In this document: positions 8,792 through 17,280 of the stretch, piece after piece
Layout of the letters: each line of letters begins with the position of its first letter
How positions within the stretch are numbered: position 1 is the first letter of the stretch
Assembly: GCA_031277805.1 (NCBI GenBank)
Contig: JAITLR010000007.1
Span: 62,001 to 126,000 of the forward strand
Length of the DNA stretch: 64,000 nucleotides
Direction: 5' to 3'
Origin: Comamonas sp.
GTDB taxonomy: Bacteria; Pseudomonadota; Gammaproteobacteria; Burkholderiales; Burkholderiaceae_C
Position numbers and translations under genes: made by a program
The notes under the pieces: generated by a model
What the model saw: only the letters and a program-made list of their open reading frames with translations
Databases searched by the model: none
Told to the model about the DNA's origin: nothing

Positions 8792-8907
8792 GGCGTATTA
8801 CACACCATGCGCCGCCTGTATTGTCCCCAGCCTGTGTGGATCTGCCTGTGGGTAAATGCCAGGAAAACTCCGCAATCCGTTGTCTGGCATGGCTTTGCGC
8901 TGGATGC

Positions 8908-9717
8908 CTAAAAAATGGGCGGAGTATTTCCTGGTGAGTTGCGCCGAAAGCCGGGTTGGCGCTTTTCCAGAAATGCGGCGATGCCCTCGCGGCTGTTGGC
9001 GTGGGTGGAGCAGTCGGTGATGGCTTGCTGCTCGCGTTGCAGATGCTGCTGCAAGTCGTGGCTGTGTGCACTGTCGCAAAGTTTTTTGATATGAGCCAGA
9101 GAGTTGGTGGCACCTGCCGCGAGCTCTTCGGCCAACTGGCTTGCCTGCGCGGCCAGGGCGTACGGCTCGTGCAGCTCGTCGAAAATGCCCAGGCGCAGAC
9201 ATTCCTGGGCCGATATGGGGCGGTTGCTCATCAACAGGTATTTGGCCCGGGCAGCGCCGGCTCTGCGTGTCAGATAGTAGGAAGAGCCCAGGTCCGGACT
9301 CAGACCAATGGCGGAGTAGCCTCCACGCAGAAAGACCTGGTTTGATGCCAGCACGATATCTGCACAAAGACCCAGCCCCAGGCCACCACCGCCCAGCGAG
9401 CCCTGAATGGCACTGATGACAGGAACGGGCAAGCTGGCCAGTGTCTGCATGGTGGGGTTGAGCAGGCCCAGGATTTCCGCAATCAGCTGTGGCAGTTGCT
9501 CGCGATTTTGCACAAACTCACGGATGTCTCCACCCACGCAGAACTGCTTGCCGGTGGCGGAAATCAGCACGGCGCCAATATCTGCCTGGCTGGCCTGCCT
9601 GACCACTGCCGCCAGTGCGTGAGCCATGGGCGTGCTGATGACATTGCCCTGATCGGGTTGATTGAGCACGATGTGGCCCACGCCATTGCGAATTTCCCAG
9701 AGAACCATTTCAGACAT
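8908..9717 (-). CDS. Enoyl-CoA hydratase/isomerase
   Basis: 269-residue crotonase-fold protein, last gene of the left acyl-CoA block. The oxyanion-hole regions are visible as GKQFCVGGDI (residues ~50-60) and SLGGGGLGLGLCADIV (~105). It likely hydrates or isomerises a 2-enoyl-CoA. Its start overlaps the ligase stop by one base, so it is co-translated. Confidence 0.85.
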   Translation of the reverse strand: MSEMVLWEIRNGVGHIVLNQPDQGNVISTPMAHALAAVVRQASQADIGAVLISATGKQFCVGGDIREFVQNREQLPQLIAEILGLLNPTMQTLASLPVPVISAIQGSLGGGGLGLGLCADIVLASNQVFLRGGYSAIGLSPDLGSSYYLTRRAGAARAKYLLMSNRPISAQECLRLGIFDELHEPYALAAQASQLAEELAAGATNSLAHIKKLCDSAHSHDLQQHLQREQQAITDCSTHANSREGIAAFLEKRQPGFRRNSPGNTPPIF

Positions 9718-11273
9718 CAGGCGACCTTTCTTTCATGAGAGGCCCAGAACGGGGCCCGCAGGCTGGTCTTGAGGATCTTGCCGGCACCCGATAGCGGCAT
9801 GGCCTCGACAAAGGAAACATCACGTGGGCACTTATAGCCAGCGATGCGCTCCTTGCAGAAATGGATCAGCTCCTGGGCTTCCAGATCCTGCCCGGGCTTG
9901 CGCACGATGAAGACGTGGACCTGCTCGCCCCAATGCTCATGGGGAATGCCTATGACTGCACATGAAGACACGGCAGGGTGGGTGGCAATGACGCTCTCCA
10001 CCTCGATGCTGTAGACGTTCTCGCCGCCGGTGACGATCATGTCCTTGATGCGGTCCACGACAAAGACATAACCCTCGTCATCCATGCGGCCACCGTCGCC
10101 CGTATGCATCCAGCCATCGCGGATGGCAGCTTCGGTTTCGGCGGGCTTGTTCCAGTAGCCCAGCATCACGCCGGGGCCTCGAACCACGATTTCACCGACC
10201 TCGCCGCGTGGCACCTCCCGCCCTTCGGGGTCGACAACACGTACCTCGGTGCAGGCCGTGGCGCGTCCGGCACTGCGGTGACGTCCCTTGGCCCGGCCTG
10301 GTTCGCGGTGCATCTCGGGGGAAAGAATGGTGGCGATGGGAGAGACCTCCGTCATGCCATAGGCCTGCACAAAGCCCACCTCGGGGATGGCCCGCATGGC
10401 GCGGTCCAGCAGGCCCTCGGAGATGGGAGAGGCTCCATAAGCCATCTGGCGCAGTGAACTCAGGTCATATTTGTGCAGATCGGGGTGGTCCACCAGCATT
10501 TGAATCATGGTGGGCACCAGCAGCGTATCCGTCACGCCGGCATTGGCAATGGCCTGCAGTACCGCGACGGGGTCGAAGCGCGGCACCATGACATGGCAGC
10601 CGCCTGCGGCAAACAGGGCATTCATGAATGCACCGTCAGCCAGATGGAACATCGGCGCTGCGTGCAGGCCAACGCTGCCTGCGCGCACGATCTGTGACGA
10701 CACGCCCGAGATGGCATTGGTATAGAGATTGCGATGGCAGAGCATGACCCCCTTGGGGGAGCCTGTGGTTCCTCCGGTGTAGAAGACGCCGGCCAGGTCG
10801 TCGCCGCTGCGCATGGCGTCTTCAACGGGGCGGCTGTTTGCCACCAGCGCTTCATAGGAGAGCATGTCCTGCGGAGCAGGGCCATCGCCCAGGTGGATCA
10901 GCGTCTGCAGAGAGCGGGACAGTTTGAGTATCTCTGGTGTCAGGGGCGCGAAGCTGTCGTCCACCAGCAAGATGCGGGTGTCGCAATCGTCGAGGGAATA
11001 GGCGATCTCGTTGGAACTCCAGCGGATATTGATGGGATTGACGGCCACACCTGCCCAGTAGCAGGCCATGTAGTACTCCAGATACCAGTCGGAGTTGAGG
11101 CTCAGAATCCCCACCCGGTCGCCGGGCTGGGCGCCCAGCGCTTGCAGCGCGCCGGCGAAGCGGGCGACCCGTTCCCCCAACTGCGCAAAACTGCGTTTGC
11201 GGCCGTTGTAGATACTGGCTGTGGCATGGGGCGTCTGCTGCACGGCGCGGCGCAGGCTTTGCGTGAGATACAT
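9717..11273 (-). CDS. AMP-dependent acyl-CoA synthetase
   Basis: 518-residue ANL-superfamily ligase. It has the P-loop-like motif YTGGTTGSPKGV (~residue 165), the adenine motif YGMTE (~305), GEIVVRGPGVM, the hinge region with YVFVVDRIKDMIVTGGEN, and the C-terminal catalytic lysine in GAGKILK. It should activate a carboxylic acid to acyl-CoA and thereby feed the left block. The substrate is not predictable from sequence alone. Confidence 0.88.
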   Translation of the reverse strand: MYLTQSLRRAVQQTPHATASIYNGRKRSFAQLGERVARFAGALQALGAQPGDRVGILSLNSDWYLEYYMACYWAGVAVNPINIRWSSNEIAYSLDDCDTRILLVDDSFAPLTPEILKLSRSLQTLIHLGDGPAPQDMLSYEALVANSRPVEDAMRSGDDLAGVFYTGGTTGSPKGVMLCHRNLYTNAISGVSSQIVRAGSVGLHAAPMFHLADGAFMNALFAAGGCHVMVPRFDPVAVLQAIANAGVTDTLLVPTMIQMLVDHPDLHKYDLSSLRQMAYGASPISEGLLDRAMRAIPEVGFVQAYGMTEVSPIATILSPEMHREPGRAKGRHRSAGRATACTEVRVVDPEGREVPRGEVGEIVVRGPGVMLGYWNKPAETEAAIRDGWMHTGDGGRMDDEGYVFVVDRIKDMIVTGGENVYSIEVESVIATHPAVSSCAVIGIPHEHWGEQVHVFIVRKPGQDLEAQELIHFCKERIAGYKCPRDVSFVEAMPLSGAGKILKTSLRAPFWASHERKVA

Positions 11274-11315
11274 GGCTGGCCTTTCTAGAAACAGGAAATG
11301 CGATCAATGCGAGAG

Positions 11316-12473
11316 CTATTGGGCGAAAAGGCGTCTGGCGATCAGGTCCTTCATGATTTCGTTGGCGCCGCCGTAGATTTTCTGGATTCGGGCATCGGTG
11401 TACAGGCGCGCGATGGGGTATTCCTCCATATAGCCATAGCCGCCGAACAGCTGCAGGCATTCATCCATCACCTTGCACTGCTGCTCGCTGCACCACCACT
11501 TGGCCATGTAGGCCGCCTCGTTGTCCAGCGTGCCGTCGAGCAGGCGCTGTATGCAGTCGTTGACAAAGCTGCGCACCACATGGGCCGTGGTGGCGCATTC
11601 GGCCAGCTTGAAGCGCGTGTTCTGGAAGTCGGCAATCGTCTGGCCGAAGGCCTTGCGTTGCTGGGTGTAGTCCACGGTTAGTGCGACGGCCATCTCGATG
11701 GCCGCAGCGGCGCTGACCCCCAGCAGCATGCGCTCATAGGGCAGCTGGCTCATCAGCTGCTTGAAGCCCTGGCCCTCGGTGCCGCCCAGCAAGTGGCTGG
11801 CGGGTATGCGCAGGTCTTCAAAGAACAGCTCGGCGGTGTCCGAAATATGCTGGCCGATCTTGCCTAGCCTGCGACCCACGCGAAAACCGGGCAGGTTTTC
11901 CGTCTCCAGCACCACCAGCGATACGCCGCCACTGCCAGCCTCGCCGGTGCGTACCGCCACCACCAGCAAGTTGGCGGTGTAGCCATTGGTGATGAAGGTC
12001 TTGGAGCCATTGATGAGGTAGTGGTTACCATCGCGCTGGGCGCGCGTGCGCATGGCCTTGAGGTCGGAGCCCACGCTGGGTTCGGTCATGGCAATTCCGG
12101 CCAGCAACTCGCCACTGCAAAGCCTGGGCAGCCAGCGCTGCTTCTGTTCCTCCGTCCCGTAGGCCAGCAGATAGTGCGAGGCGATGGTGTGCACGCTGGT
12201 GATAGCATGTACCTCGGCCTTGGTCAGCTCTTCCTGCACTACCAGCTGGTAAGCCAGATTGCCGCCACCGCCGCCCCATTGCTCGTCCATCTCGGGCAGC
12301 AGAAAGCCATGTGCGCCAAAGCCGCACCAAGTCTCGCGCGGCACATAGCCTTGAGCGCGCCAGGCGGGTACATGGGGTGTCAGCTCGCGCTCTATGTAGC
12401 GGCGCACCTGTTCCCGGAAGGCATCGATATCGGCATCCATCCAGGCATGTTGGAAGGGTTTGGGGAGCAGCAT
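11316..12473 (-). CDS. Acyl-CoA dehydrogenase
   Basis: 385 residues from ATG 12473, which starts two bases after the SDR stop. The open frame extends further upstream but only as antisense/alternate frame of the SDR. Family signatures: TEPSVGSDL (FAD/acyl-CoA binding, ~residue 130) and the C-terminal QLFGGYGYMEEYPIARLYTDARI followed by IYGGANEI. It oxidises acyl-CoA to 2-enoyl-CoA with ETF as electron acceptor. It belongs to the left block. Confidence 0.88.
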   Translation of the reverse strand: MLLPKPFQHAWMDADIDAFREQVRRYIERELTPHVPAWRAQGYVPRETWCGFGAHGFLLPEMDEQWGGGGGNLAYQLVVQEELTKAEVHAITSVHTIASHYLLAYGTEEQKQRWLPRLCSGELLAGIAMTEPSVGSDLKAMRTRAQRDGNHYLINGSKTFITNGYTANLLVVAVRTGEAGSGGVSLVVLETENLPGFRVGRRLGKIGQHISDTAELFFEDLRIPASHLLGGTEGQGFKQLMSQLPYERMLLGVSAAAAIEMAVALTVDYTQQRKAFGQTIADFQNTRFKLAECATTAHVVRSFVNDCIQRLLDGTLDNEAAYMAKWWCSEQQCKVMDECLQLFGGYGYMEEYPIARLYTDARIQKIYGGANEIMKDLIARRLFAQ

Positions 12474-12475
12474 TT

Positions 12476-13306
12476 TCAGACCCCCGTCAGGCCGCCGGTA
12501 CACATCAGTGTCTGGCCGCTGATGTAGTCCGATTCGGGTTGGCAAAAGAGGTAGACGGCACCAGCCGCCTCGTCGGGCGTGCCGGCGCGGCCCAGGGGAA
12601 TCGTCTGCTCCATGGCGGCCATCAGGCCGGGGTTCACGCCTACCTTGATGTCGCGGCCTTCGATGTGGGCCGTCTCGCCATTGGCGGCGGAGTTGGTCAG
12701 CCTTGTCTTGATGAGCCCGAATGCCACGCAGTTCACATTGACGTTCATGCGTCCCCACTCCTTGGCCAGCGTCATGGTCATTCCCGTGATGCCGGCCTTG
12801 GCCACGGAGTAGTTGGTCTGGCCCGCATTGCCGAACAGGCCCGCCACCGATGAGATATTGACCACCTTGCGCATGACGCGCTGGCCGGCTTCCAGCTCGG
12901 CCTTGGACAAGGCCTTGATGACGGGCTGGGCCGCACGCAGTATGCGAAACGGCGCTGTCAGATGGCAGTCGAGAATGGCGTACCACTGCTCGTCGCTCAT
13001 CTTCTGGATGACGTTGTCCCAGGTGTAGCCGGCGTTGTTGACGATGATGTCCAGTCCCTGGTATTGCTGTGCGGCGGCGCCGACAAAGCGCTCGGCAAAG
13101 TCGGTGTGGGTGACATTACCTACACAGACAATGGCCTCGCCGCCCATTTCGCGTATCAAGGCCAGAGTCTCATTGGCGGGTTCGGCATCGAGGTCGTTGA
13201 TGACCAGACGTGCGCCTTCGCTGGCCAGCTTGAGGGCGATGCTGCGGCCTATGCCGCGGCCCGAGCCCGAAACCAAAGCCACCTTGCCGTCGAGTTTTCC
13301 TGTCAT
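12476..13306 (-). CDS. SDR-family 3-hydroxyacyl-CoA dehydrogenase-like oxidoreductase
   Basis: 276 residues. Classical SDR features: GSGRGIG nucleotide-binding motif (~residue 14), NNAG (~90), catalytic Ser in NISSVAG and YSVAK (Tyr/Lys). The DLD after beta-2 suggests NAD preference. With the hydratases and thiolase next to it, oxidation of a 3-hydroxyacyl-CoA is the likely role, but this is from context. Confidence 0.82.
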   Translation of the reverse strand: MTGKLDGKVALVSGSGRGIGRSIALKLASEGARLVINDLDAEPANETLALIREMGGEAIVCVGNVTHTDFAERFVGAAAQQYQGLDIIVNNAGYTWDNVIQKMSDEQWYAILDCHLTAPFRILRAAQPVIKALSKAELEAGQRVMRKVVNISSVAGLFGNAGQTNYSVAKAGITGMTMTLAKEWGRMNVNVNCVAFGLIKTRLTNSAANGETAHIEGRDIKVGVNPGLMAAMEQTIPLGRAGTPDEAAGAVYLFCQPESDYISGQTLMCTGGLTGV

Positions 13307-13336
13307 TGCTGTCTCCTTGAGGGAATCAATACGTTC

Positions 13337-13750
13337 TCAGGGCAGGCTGATCCAGGCATCACCCGCGATCTTTGTCTGGCCATGCTGGTTGCTGCTTTGC
13401 ACCTCGATGCGGACGCTGCGGTCCGCATCGCGTTTTTCCACGATGCGGCCCGTGCATGAGATCGCATTGGCAAGATGGGTAATGCCCTGAAAGCGCACAT
13501 CGAAGCGGCGCAGCCGGGACTGTGGTGCCCAGCCGGTCAGCAGCCGACCCAGCCAGGCCATGCCCAGCATGCCGTGGGCAAACACATCGGGCATGCCGGC
13601 CTTGCGCGCAAAGTCGGTGTCGATATGAATCGGGTTGTGGTCGCCCGAGGCTCCGGCAAACAAGGCCAGCGTGGTGCGGTTGATCGGGGGCAGGTCGAGC
13701 GTGGGCAGTAGATCTCCAACCTGGACCTCGTCGTAGTGAGGGGTGTTCAT
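13337..13750 (-). CDS. MaoC-type hot-dog dehydratase subunit
   Basis: 137 residues with the R-hydratase signature: FAGASGDHNPIHID (catalytic Asp and His in D-x4-H) and AHGMLGMAWLG. Together with the upstream MaoC-N-like subunit it probably forms a two-chain (R)-specific enoyl-CoA hydratase, as known for heteromeric enzymes acting on bulky acyl groups such as sterol side chains. Confidence 0.82.
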   Translation of the reverse strand: MNTPHYDEVQVGDLLPTLDLPPINRTTLALFAGASGDHNPIHIDTDFARKAGMPDVFAHGMLGMAWLGRLLTGWAPQSRLRRFDVRFQGITHLANAISCTGRIVEKRDADRSVRIEVQSSNQHGQTKIAGDAWISLP

Positions 13751-13762
13751 TGCCAGCCCTTT

Positions 13763-14203
13763 CTAGTTGCGAACCACGATGACGGAGCGCATTTCTGCCA
13801 CCAGCTCGTTGTCCTGGTTGACGGCGCGCGATGACTTCACGACAAATTCCAGCGCACCGTTCTTCTTGCTGTAGATGTCATCGATCCTGGACTGCACCGT
13901 GATGCGGTCTCCGGCGCAGGCGCTTCGGTGATAGCAAAAGCTCTGCTCGCCATGCAGGATCTTGGCGATCGGGATGTTCAGGGTTTGCAGGAGCAGGTCG
14001 GACGTGCCGCTGTCCATTTCCGCCGCAAACAAAAAAGTGGGGGGCGCGGGCAGGTCCGAGTAGCCCGCCGCGCGGGCGGCCTCCAGGTCGGTATAGACGG
14101 CATTGCTTTCACCGATGGCTTTGGCAAAGAAACGCAGGCGACTGCGGTCCAGGCTGAGCTCGGATGAGGGCAGGGCATGTCCTATCCATTGGGTGTCAAT
14201 CAT
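13763..14203 (-). CDS. MaoC N-terminal-like (FAS1-type) dehydratase subunit
   Basis: 146 residues from ATG 14203, with GGAG in front. The motif LRFFAKAIGESNAVYTD followed by LPAPPTFLFAAEMD is typical of the MaoC-N / FAS1-like hot-dog domain, which lacks the full catalytic dyad. It is expected to pair with the downstream catalytic hot-dog protein, 12 bp away. Confidence 0.8.
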   Translation of the reverse strand: MIDTQWIGHALPSSELSLDRSRLRFFAKAIGESNAVYTDLEAARAAGYSDLPAPPTFLFAAEMDSGTSDLLLQTLNIPIAKILHGEQSFCYHRSACAGDRITVQSRIDDIYSKKNGALEFVVKSSRAVNQDNELVAEMRSVIVVRN

Positions 14204-14214
14204 CGGCAGCTCCT

Positions 14215-15399
14215 TCAGACACGCTCGTAGAGGGTGACCACACAGGCACCACCGAGTCCGAGGTTGTGCTGCAGCGCCAGGCGGGCGTTGGCAACCTGGC
14301 GCTGACCGGCGCGGCCGCGCAGTTGCTGCACCAGCTCCGTGCATTGGGCAAGGCCGGTGGCGCCCAGCGGGTGGCCTTTGGACAGCAGACCACCCGACGG
14401 ATTGGTCACAAACTTGCCGCCATAGGTGTTGTCACCGTCGCAGACAAACTTTTCCGCGCCGCCCACTGGGCACAGGCCCAGGGCCTCGTAGGTCAGCAGT
14501 TCGTTTTGCGCAAAACAGTCGTGCAGTTCCACCACGTCCACATCCTGGGGACTGATGCCAGCCTGCTCATAGACCTGGCGCGCAGCGTCCTGCGCCATGC
14601 TGAAGCCCACCACTTCGCGCATGTCGTGGGCCTCGAAAGTCCTGGGGCTGTCCGTGGTCATGGACTGGGCGCGGATGCGCACGCTGTGGTCCAGGCCGTA
14701 CTTGAGCGCATAGGCTTCGGATACAAGCAGGGCTGCCGCCGCGCCGCAGGTGGGTGGGCAGGCCATGAGCCGGGTCATCACGCCCGGCCACATCACGGGG
14801 GAGGCCATGACCTCTTCCTCTGTCACCTCGGTGCGGAACAGGGCCAGGGGATTGCGCGCTGCATGGCGGCTGGCCTTGGCGCGGATCTTGGCAAAGGTGG
14901 ACAGCTGCGTGCCGTATTGGTCCATATGTGCCTTGCCAGCTCCGCCGAAGTAGCGCAGGGCCAGCGGCACGCCGTTGTCGCCGACCAGTGCATCGGTCTC
15001 TGCTTCAAACCGGTCAAAGGGGCTGGGGCGGTCACTGAAGACCGAACCCAGTGCGCCTGGGGTCATCTGCTCGAACCCCAGGGCCAGCACGCAGTCTGCG
15101 GCGCCACTGGCCACGGCCTGACGTGCCAGGAACAGGGCAGTGGACCCGGTGGAGCAGTTGTTGTTGACATTGATGATGGGAATGCCGGACATGCCCACCT
15201 CATACAGCGCTCTCTGACCGGCGGTGGAGTCGCCGTAGACATAGCCGACATAGGCTTGTTGCACCGCGTCATATGCGAGGCCTGCATCCGCCAGTGCCAG
15301 GGATGTGGCGCTGGAACCCATCTGAAAGTAGGGATCACTCTTTCCGGGCTTGGCAAATGGAATCATGCCTACGCCGGCAACAAACACATCATGACTCAT
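14215..15399 (-). CDS. SCP2-type thiolase / lipid-transfer protein
   Basis: 394 residues from ATG 15399 (AAGGAG upstream). The nucleophile Cys82 is in NNNCSTGST; later HDCFAQNE and GHPLGATGLAQC give the active-site histidine and second-cysteine regions. The family (SCP-x/Ltp) often cleaves branched or bulky 3-ketoacyl-CoAs. It is the first gene of the left block and divergent from the AraC-type regulator. No DUF35 partner protein is adjacent, so a retro-aldolase role is less likely. Confidence 0.85.
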   Translation of the reverse strand: MSHDVFVAGVGMIPFAKPGKSDPYFQMGSSATSLALADAGLAYDAVQQAYVGYVYGDSTAGQRALYEVGMSGIPIINVNNNCSTGSTALFLARQAVASGAADCVLALGFEQMTPGALGSVFSDRPSPFDRFEAETDALVGDNGVPLALRYFGGAGKAHMDQYGTQLSTFAKIRAKASRHAARNPLALFRTEVTEEEVMASPVMWPGVMTRLMACPPTCGAAAALLVSEAYALKYGLDHSVRIRAQSMTTDSPRTFEAHDMREVVGFSMAQDAARQVYEQAGISPQDVDVVELHDCFAQNELLTYEALGLCPVGGAEKFVCDGDNTYGGKFVTNPSGGLLSKGHPLGATGLAQCTELVQQLRGRAGQRQVANARLALQHNLGLGGACVVTLYERV

Positions 15400-15461
15400 G
15401 GGGGGCTCCTTGGGAAAGTGGCAACGGATATCGAGCAATGAGAGCCATCGTAGGAATTACC

Positions 15462-15489
15462 GATGCGCAAACCCATTGCGGAGCGCATC
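15462..15489. promoter_or_regulatory. Candidate operator between thiolase and AraC-type genes
   Basis: GATGCGC (15462-15468) and GCGCATC (15483-15489) are perfect 7-bp inverted arms separated by 14 bp. They sit in the 125-bp divergent promoter region. Confidence 0.3.
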
Positions 15490-15524
15490 TTTCGTATGTC
15501 AAAAGACCTCAAGGTGATCTGCTT

Positions 15525-16544
15525 ATGGCTGCTGCTTCCATCGTTCCTTTCACGATCTCCATGGCTCTGGTGCGGGGTATTGCTGCCGGGGTGGAAAGAC
15601 GTGGGCATGACTGCGAGGAACTGCTGCTGCGTGCAGGCATTGCTCCTCTGCTGCTGGCGCAGGAAGGTGCCAGAGTCACGGCCGATCAATATGTGGCGCT
15701 GATGTGGCGAGTGGTGGAGATGCTGGGAGACGAGGCCATGTGCCAGTTCTCCAGGCCGCTCAAGCGCGGCAGCCTGGAGCTGATTGCGCGTCAGGCCCTG
15801 TCAGGGCATGGGATGGAGACTGCACTGCAGCGCATGTGCCAGGCCCATGTGCTGCTGCAGGATCAGGTGGATGTGCAACTGGTGCGTGATGGAGCGCTGG
15901 CGGGCATTGTGCTGCGCCCGGTGGGATATGAGCCCTTGCCCAATTTCCTCTATGAGTTTTCCCTGCGCGTGCTGTGGCGGCTCACCGCCTGGCTGATGGG
16001 CGGTACGCTCAAGGTGCAGCACTTTGACTTTGCCTTCGGCCAGCCTGATTACGCCAACGACTACGGCGACACTTTCCCGGCACCTTTGCATTTTGGCCTG
16101 CCGTTCTCGGCATTCTGGTTTGATGCACGCAAGCTCGCCCGTGTCTGCAGTCGCGACGAGCAGGCACTGCAGACCTTTGTGGCCAGCTGGCCGGCGGCAG
16201 CCATCATGCCGCCGCGGACCGGAGAGGGTGTGGATGCCCGCGTGCATGCCCATTTGCTGCAGTCGCGTCCGCAGTGGGCAGGCCTGGAGGCTACGGCTGC
16301 CGAGCTGAACATGTCAGCCCCCACGCTGCAGCGCAAGCTTGCTGCCGCAGGCACCTCTTTTCAAGCCATCAAGGATGAGCTTCGCCGGGACATTGCGGTC
16401 TCCCGGCTGGGAACCAGCAAAGTCAGCTTTACGGAGCTGGCGGCCGATCTGGGGTTTGCCGATGCGGCGGCGTTTCAGCGTGCATTCAAGGGCTGGACGG
16501 GCAGCTCTCCCGGCCTTTATCGCGCCAGGCCGGTCGAGAGCTGA
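15525..16544 (+). CDS. AraC-family transcriptional regulator
   Basis: 339 residues from ATG 15525 (AAGGTGA in front). Residues ~20-210 match the arabinose-binding-like N-terminal domain found in OruR/ArgR-like regulators. Residues ~240-335 carry the AraC double HTH (MSAPTLQRKLAAAGTSFQAIKDELRRDIA and FTELAADLGFADAAAFQRAFKGWTG). Being divergent from the left block, it is its likely activator. The open frame continues upstream of the chosen start without a better ribosome site. Confidence 0.82.
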   Translation: MAAASIVPFTISMALVRGIAAGVERRGHDCEELLLRAGIAPLLLAQEGARVTADQYVALMWRVVEMLGDEAMCQFSRPLKRGSLELIARQALSGHGMETALQRMCQAHVLLQDQVDVQLVRDGALAGIVLRPVGYEPLPNFLYEFSLRVLWRLTAWLMGGTLKVQHFDFAFGQPDYANDYGDTFPAPLHFGLPFSAFWFDARKLARVCSRDEQALQTFVASWPAAAIMPPRTGEGVDARVHAHLLQSRPQWAGLEATAAELNMSAPTLQRKLAAAGTSFQAIKDELRRDIAVSRLGTSKVSFTELAADLGFADAAAFQRAFKGWTGSSPGLYRARPVES

Positions 16545-16575
16545 TTGCTTGAAAACCCTTGCGTACAAGCCCTAG

Positions 16576-16609
16576 TTATTTTTACAAAGCAAATGATTGG
16601 TAAAAATAA
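16576..16609. promoter_or_regulatory. Palindromic operator candidate for the TetR-type regulator
   Basis: TTATTTTTAC (16576-16585) and GTAAAAATAA (16600-16609) are perfect 10-bp inverted arms around a 14-bp spacer. They end 11 bp before the TetR start codon. Position and symmetry fit an autoregulatory TetR dimer site controlling the right block. Confidence 0.6.
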
Positions 16610-16620
16610 AAAAGGCCGAT

Positions 16621-17280
16621 ATGCTGCGTCTCATGCAAGCAAGTCATGAAGCAGTCATAGCAAAAAAGCGCGGTCGCGGCAGGCCGCCCAAATCGGCCGA
16701 TGAACGCAATGAAAGCATGCGCCGTGGCGAGCTGGTGAAGGTTGCGGCGCAGCTGTTCAGGCAGCGCGGATTTCATGGCACCAGTACACGCGATATTGCT
16801 GCCGCCGCAGGCATGCAGCCAGGTTCACTGTTCTATTTTTTCGAGAGCAAGGAGGCCATCCTGCATGCGGTCATGCGCGATGGAATGGCGCAGGCTGCCG
16901 CCAGCCAGGCCGCAGCACTCGATGCGCTGACGCTGCGTGCCAGCGGTGTGCAGCGCCTGCGGGCCCTGGTGCGCAATCACCTGCAGATCATGGTCGGTCC
17001 GGAGAGCGATTTCATCCCCGTCATGCTGTACGAATGGCGGCTGCTCAGTGATGAGCAGCGCGTGGATGTGGGGGCGCAAAAAGACGAATACGAGGCGCAG
17101 TGGATGCCCGCACTGCAGGCCCTGCATCACACGGGAAAGCTCAAAGCCAGCCCCGAGATTGCGCGCCTGTTGATCTTCGGTGCGCTGAACTGGACGGCTC
17201 AATGGTTTACCGAGGGCCGCGGGCTGACGCTGGATGAGTTGACCGAGCAGGCCCTGGCCTTATTCATTGGAGAGCGTTGA
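16621..17280 (+). CDS. TetR/AcrR-family regulator (AtuR-like position)
   Basis: 219 residues from ATG 16621; a TTG at 16597 is in frame but lies inside the palindrome. The N-terminus has a basic AT-hook-like RGRGRPPK (residues ~17-24). The TetR HTH follows (AAQLFRQRGFHGTSTRDIAAAAGMQPGSLFYFFESKEAIL). The C-terminal half is a typical ligand domain and should bind an acyl-CoA or related inducer. It is the first gene of the right block and its stop overlaps the next start by one base. Confidence 0.85.
   Translation: MLRLMQASHEAVIAKKRGRGRPPKSADERNESMRRGELVKVAAQLFRQRGFHGTSTRDIAAAAGMQPGSLFYFFESKEAILHAVMRDGMAQAAASQAAALDALTLRASGVQRLRALVRNHLQIMVGPESDFIPVMLYEWRLLSDEQRVDVGAQKDEYEAQWMPALQALHHTGKLKASPEIARLLIFGALNWTAQWFTEGRGLTLDELTEQALALFIGER

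Noticed and set aside
14164..15441. Long plus-strand ORF opposite the thiolase gene
   Set aside because: It is antisense to a gene with a clear active-site Cys and family motifs; its own translation is Gly/His-rich without any motif, as usual for high-GC antisense frames.
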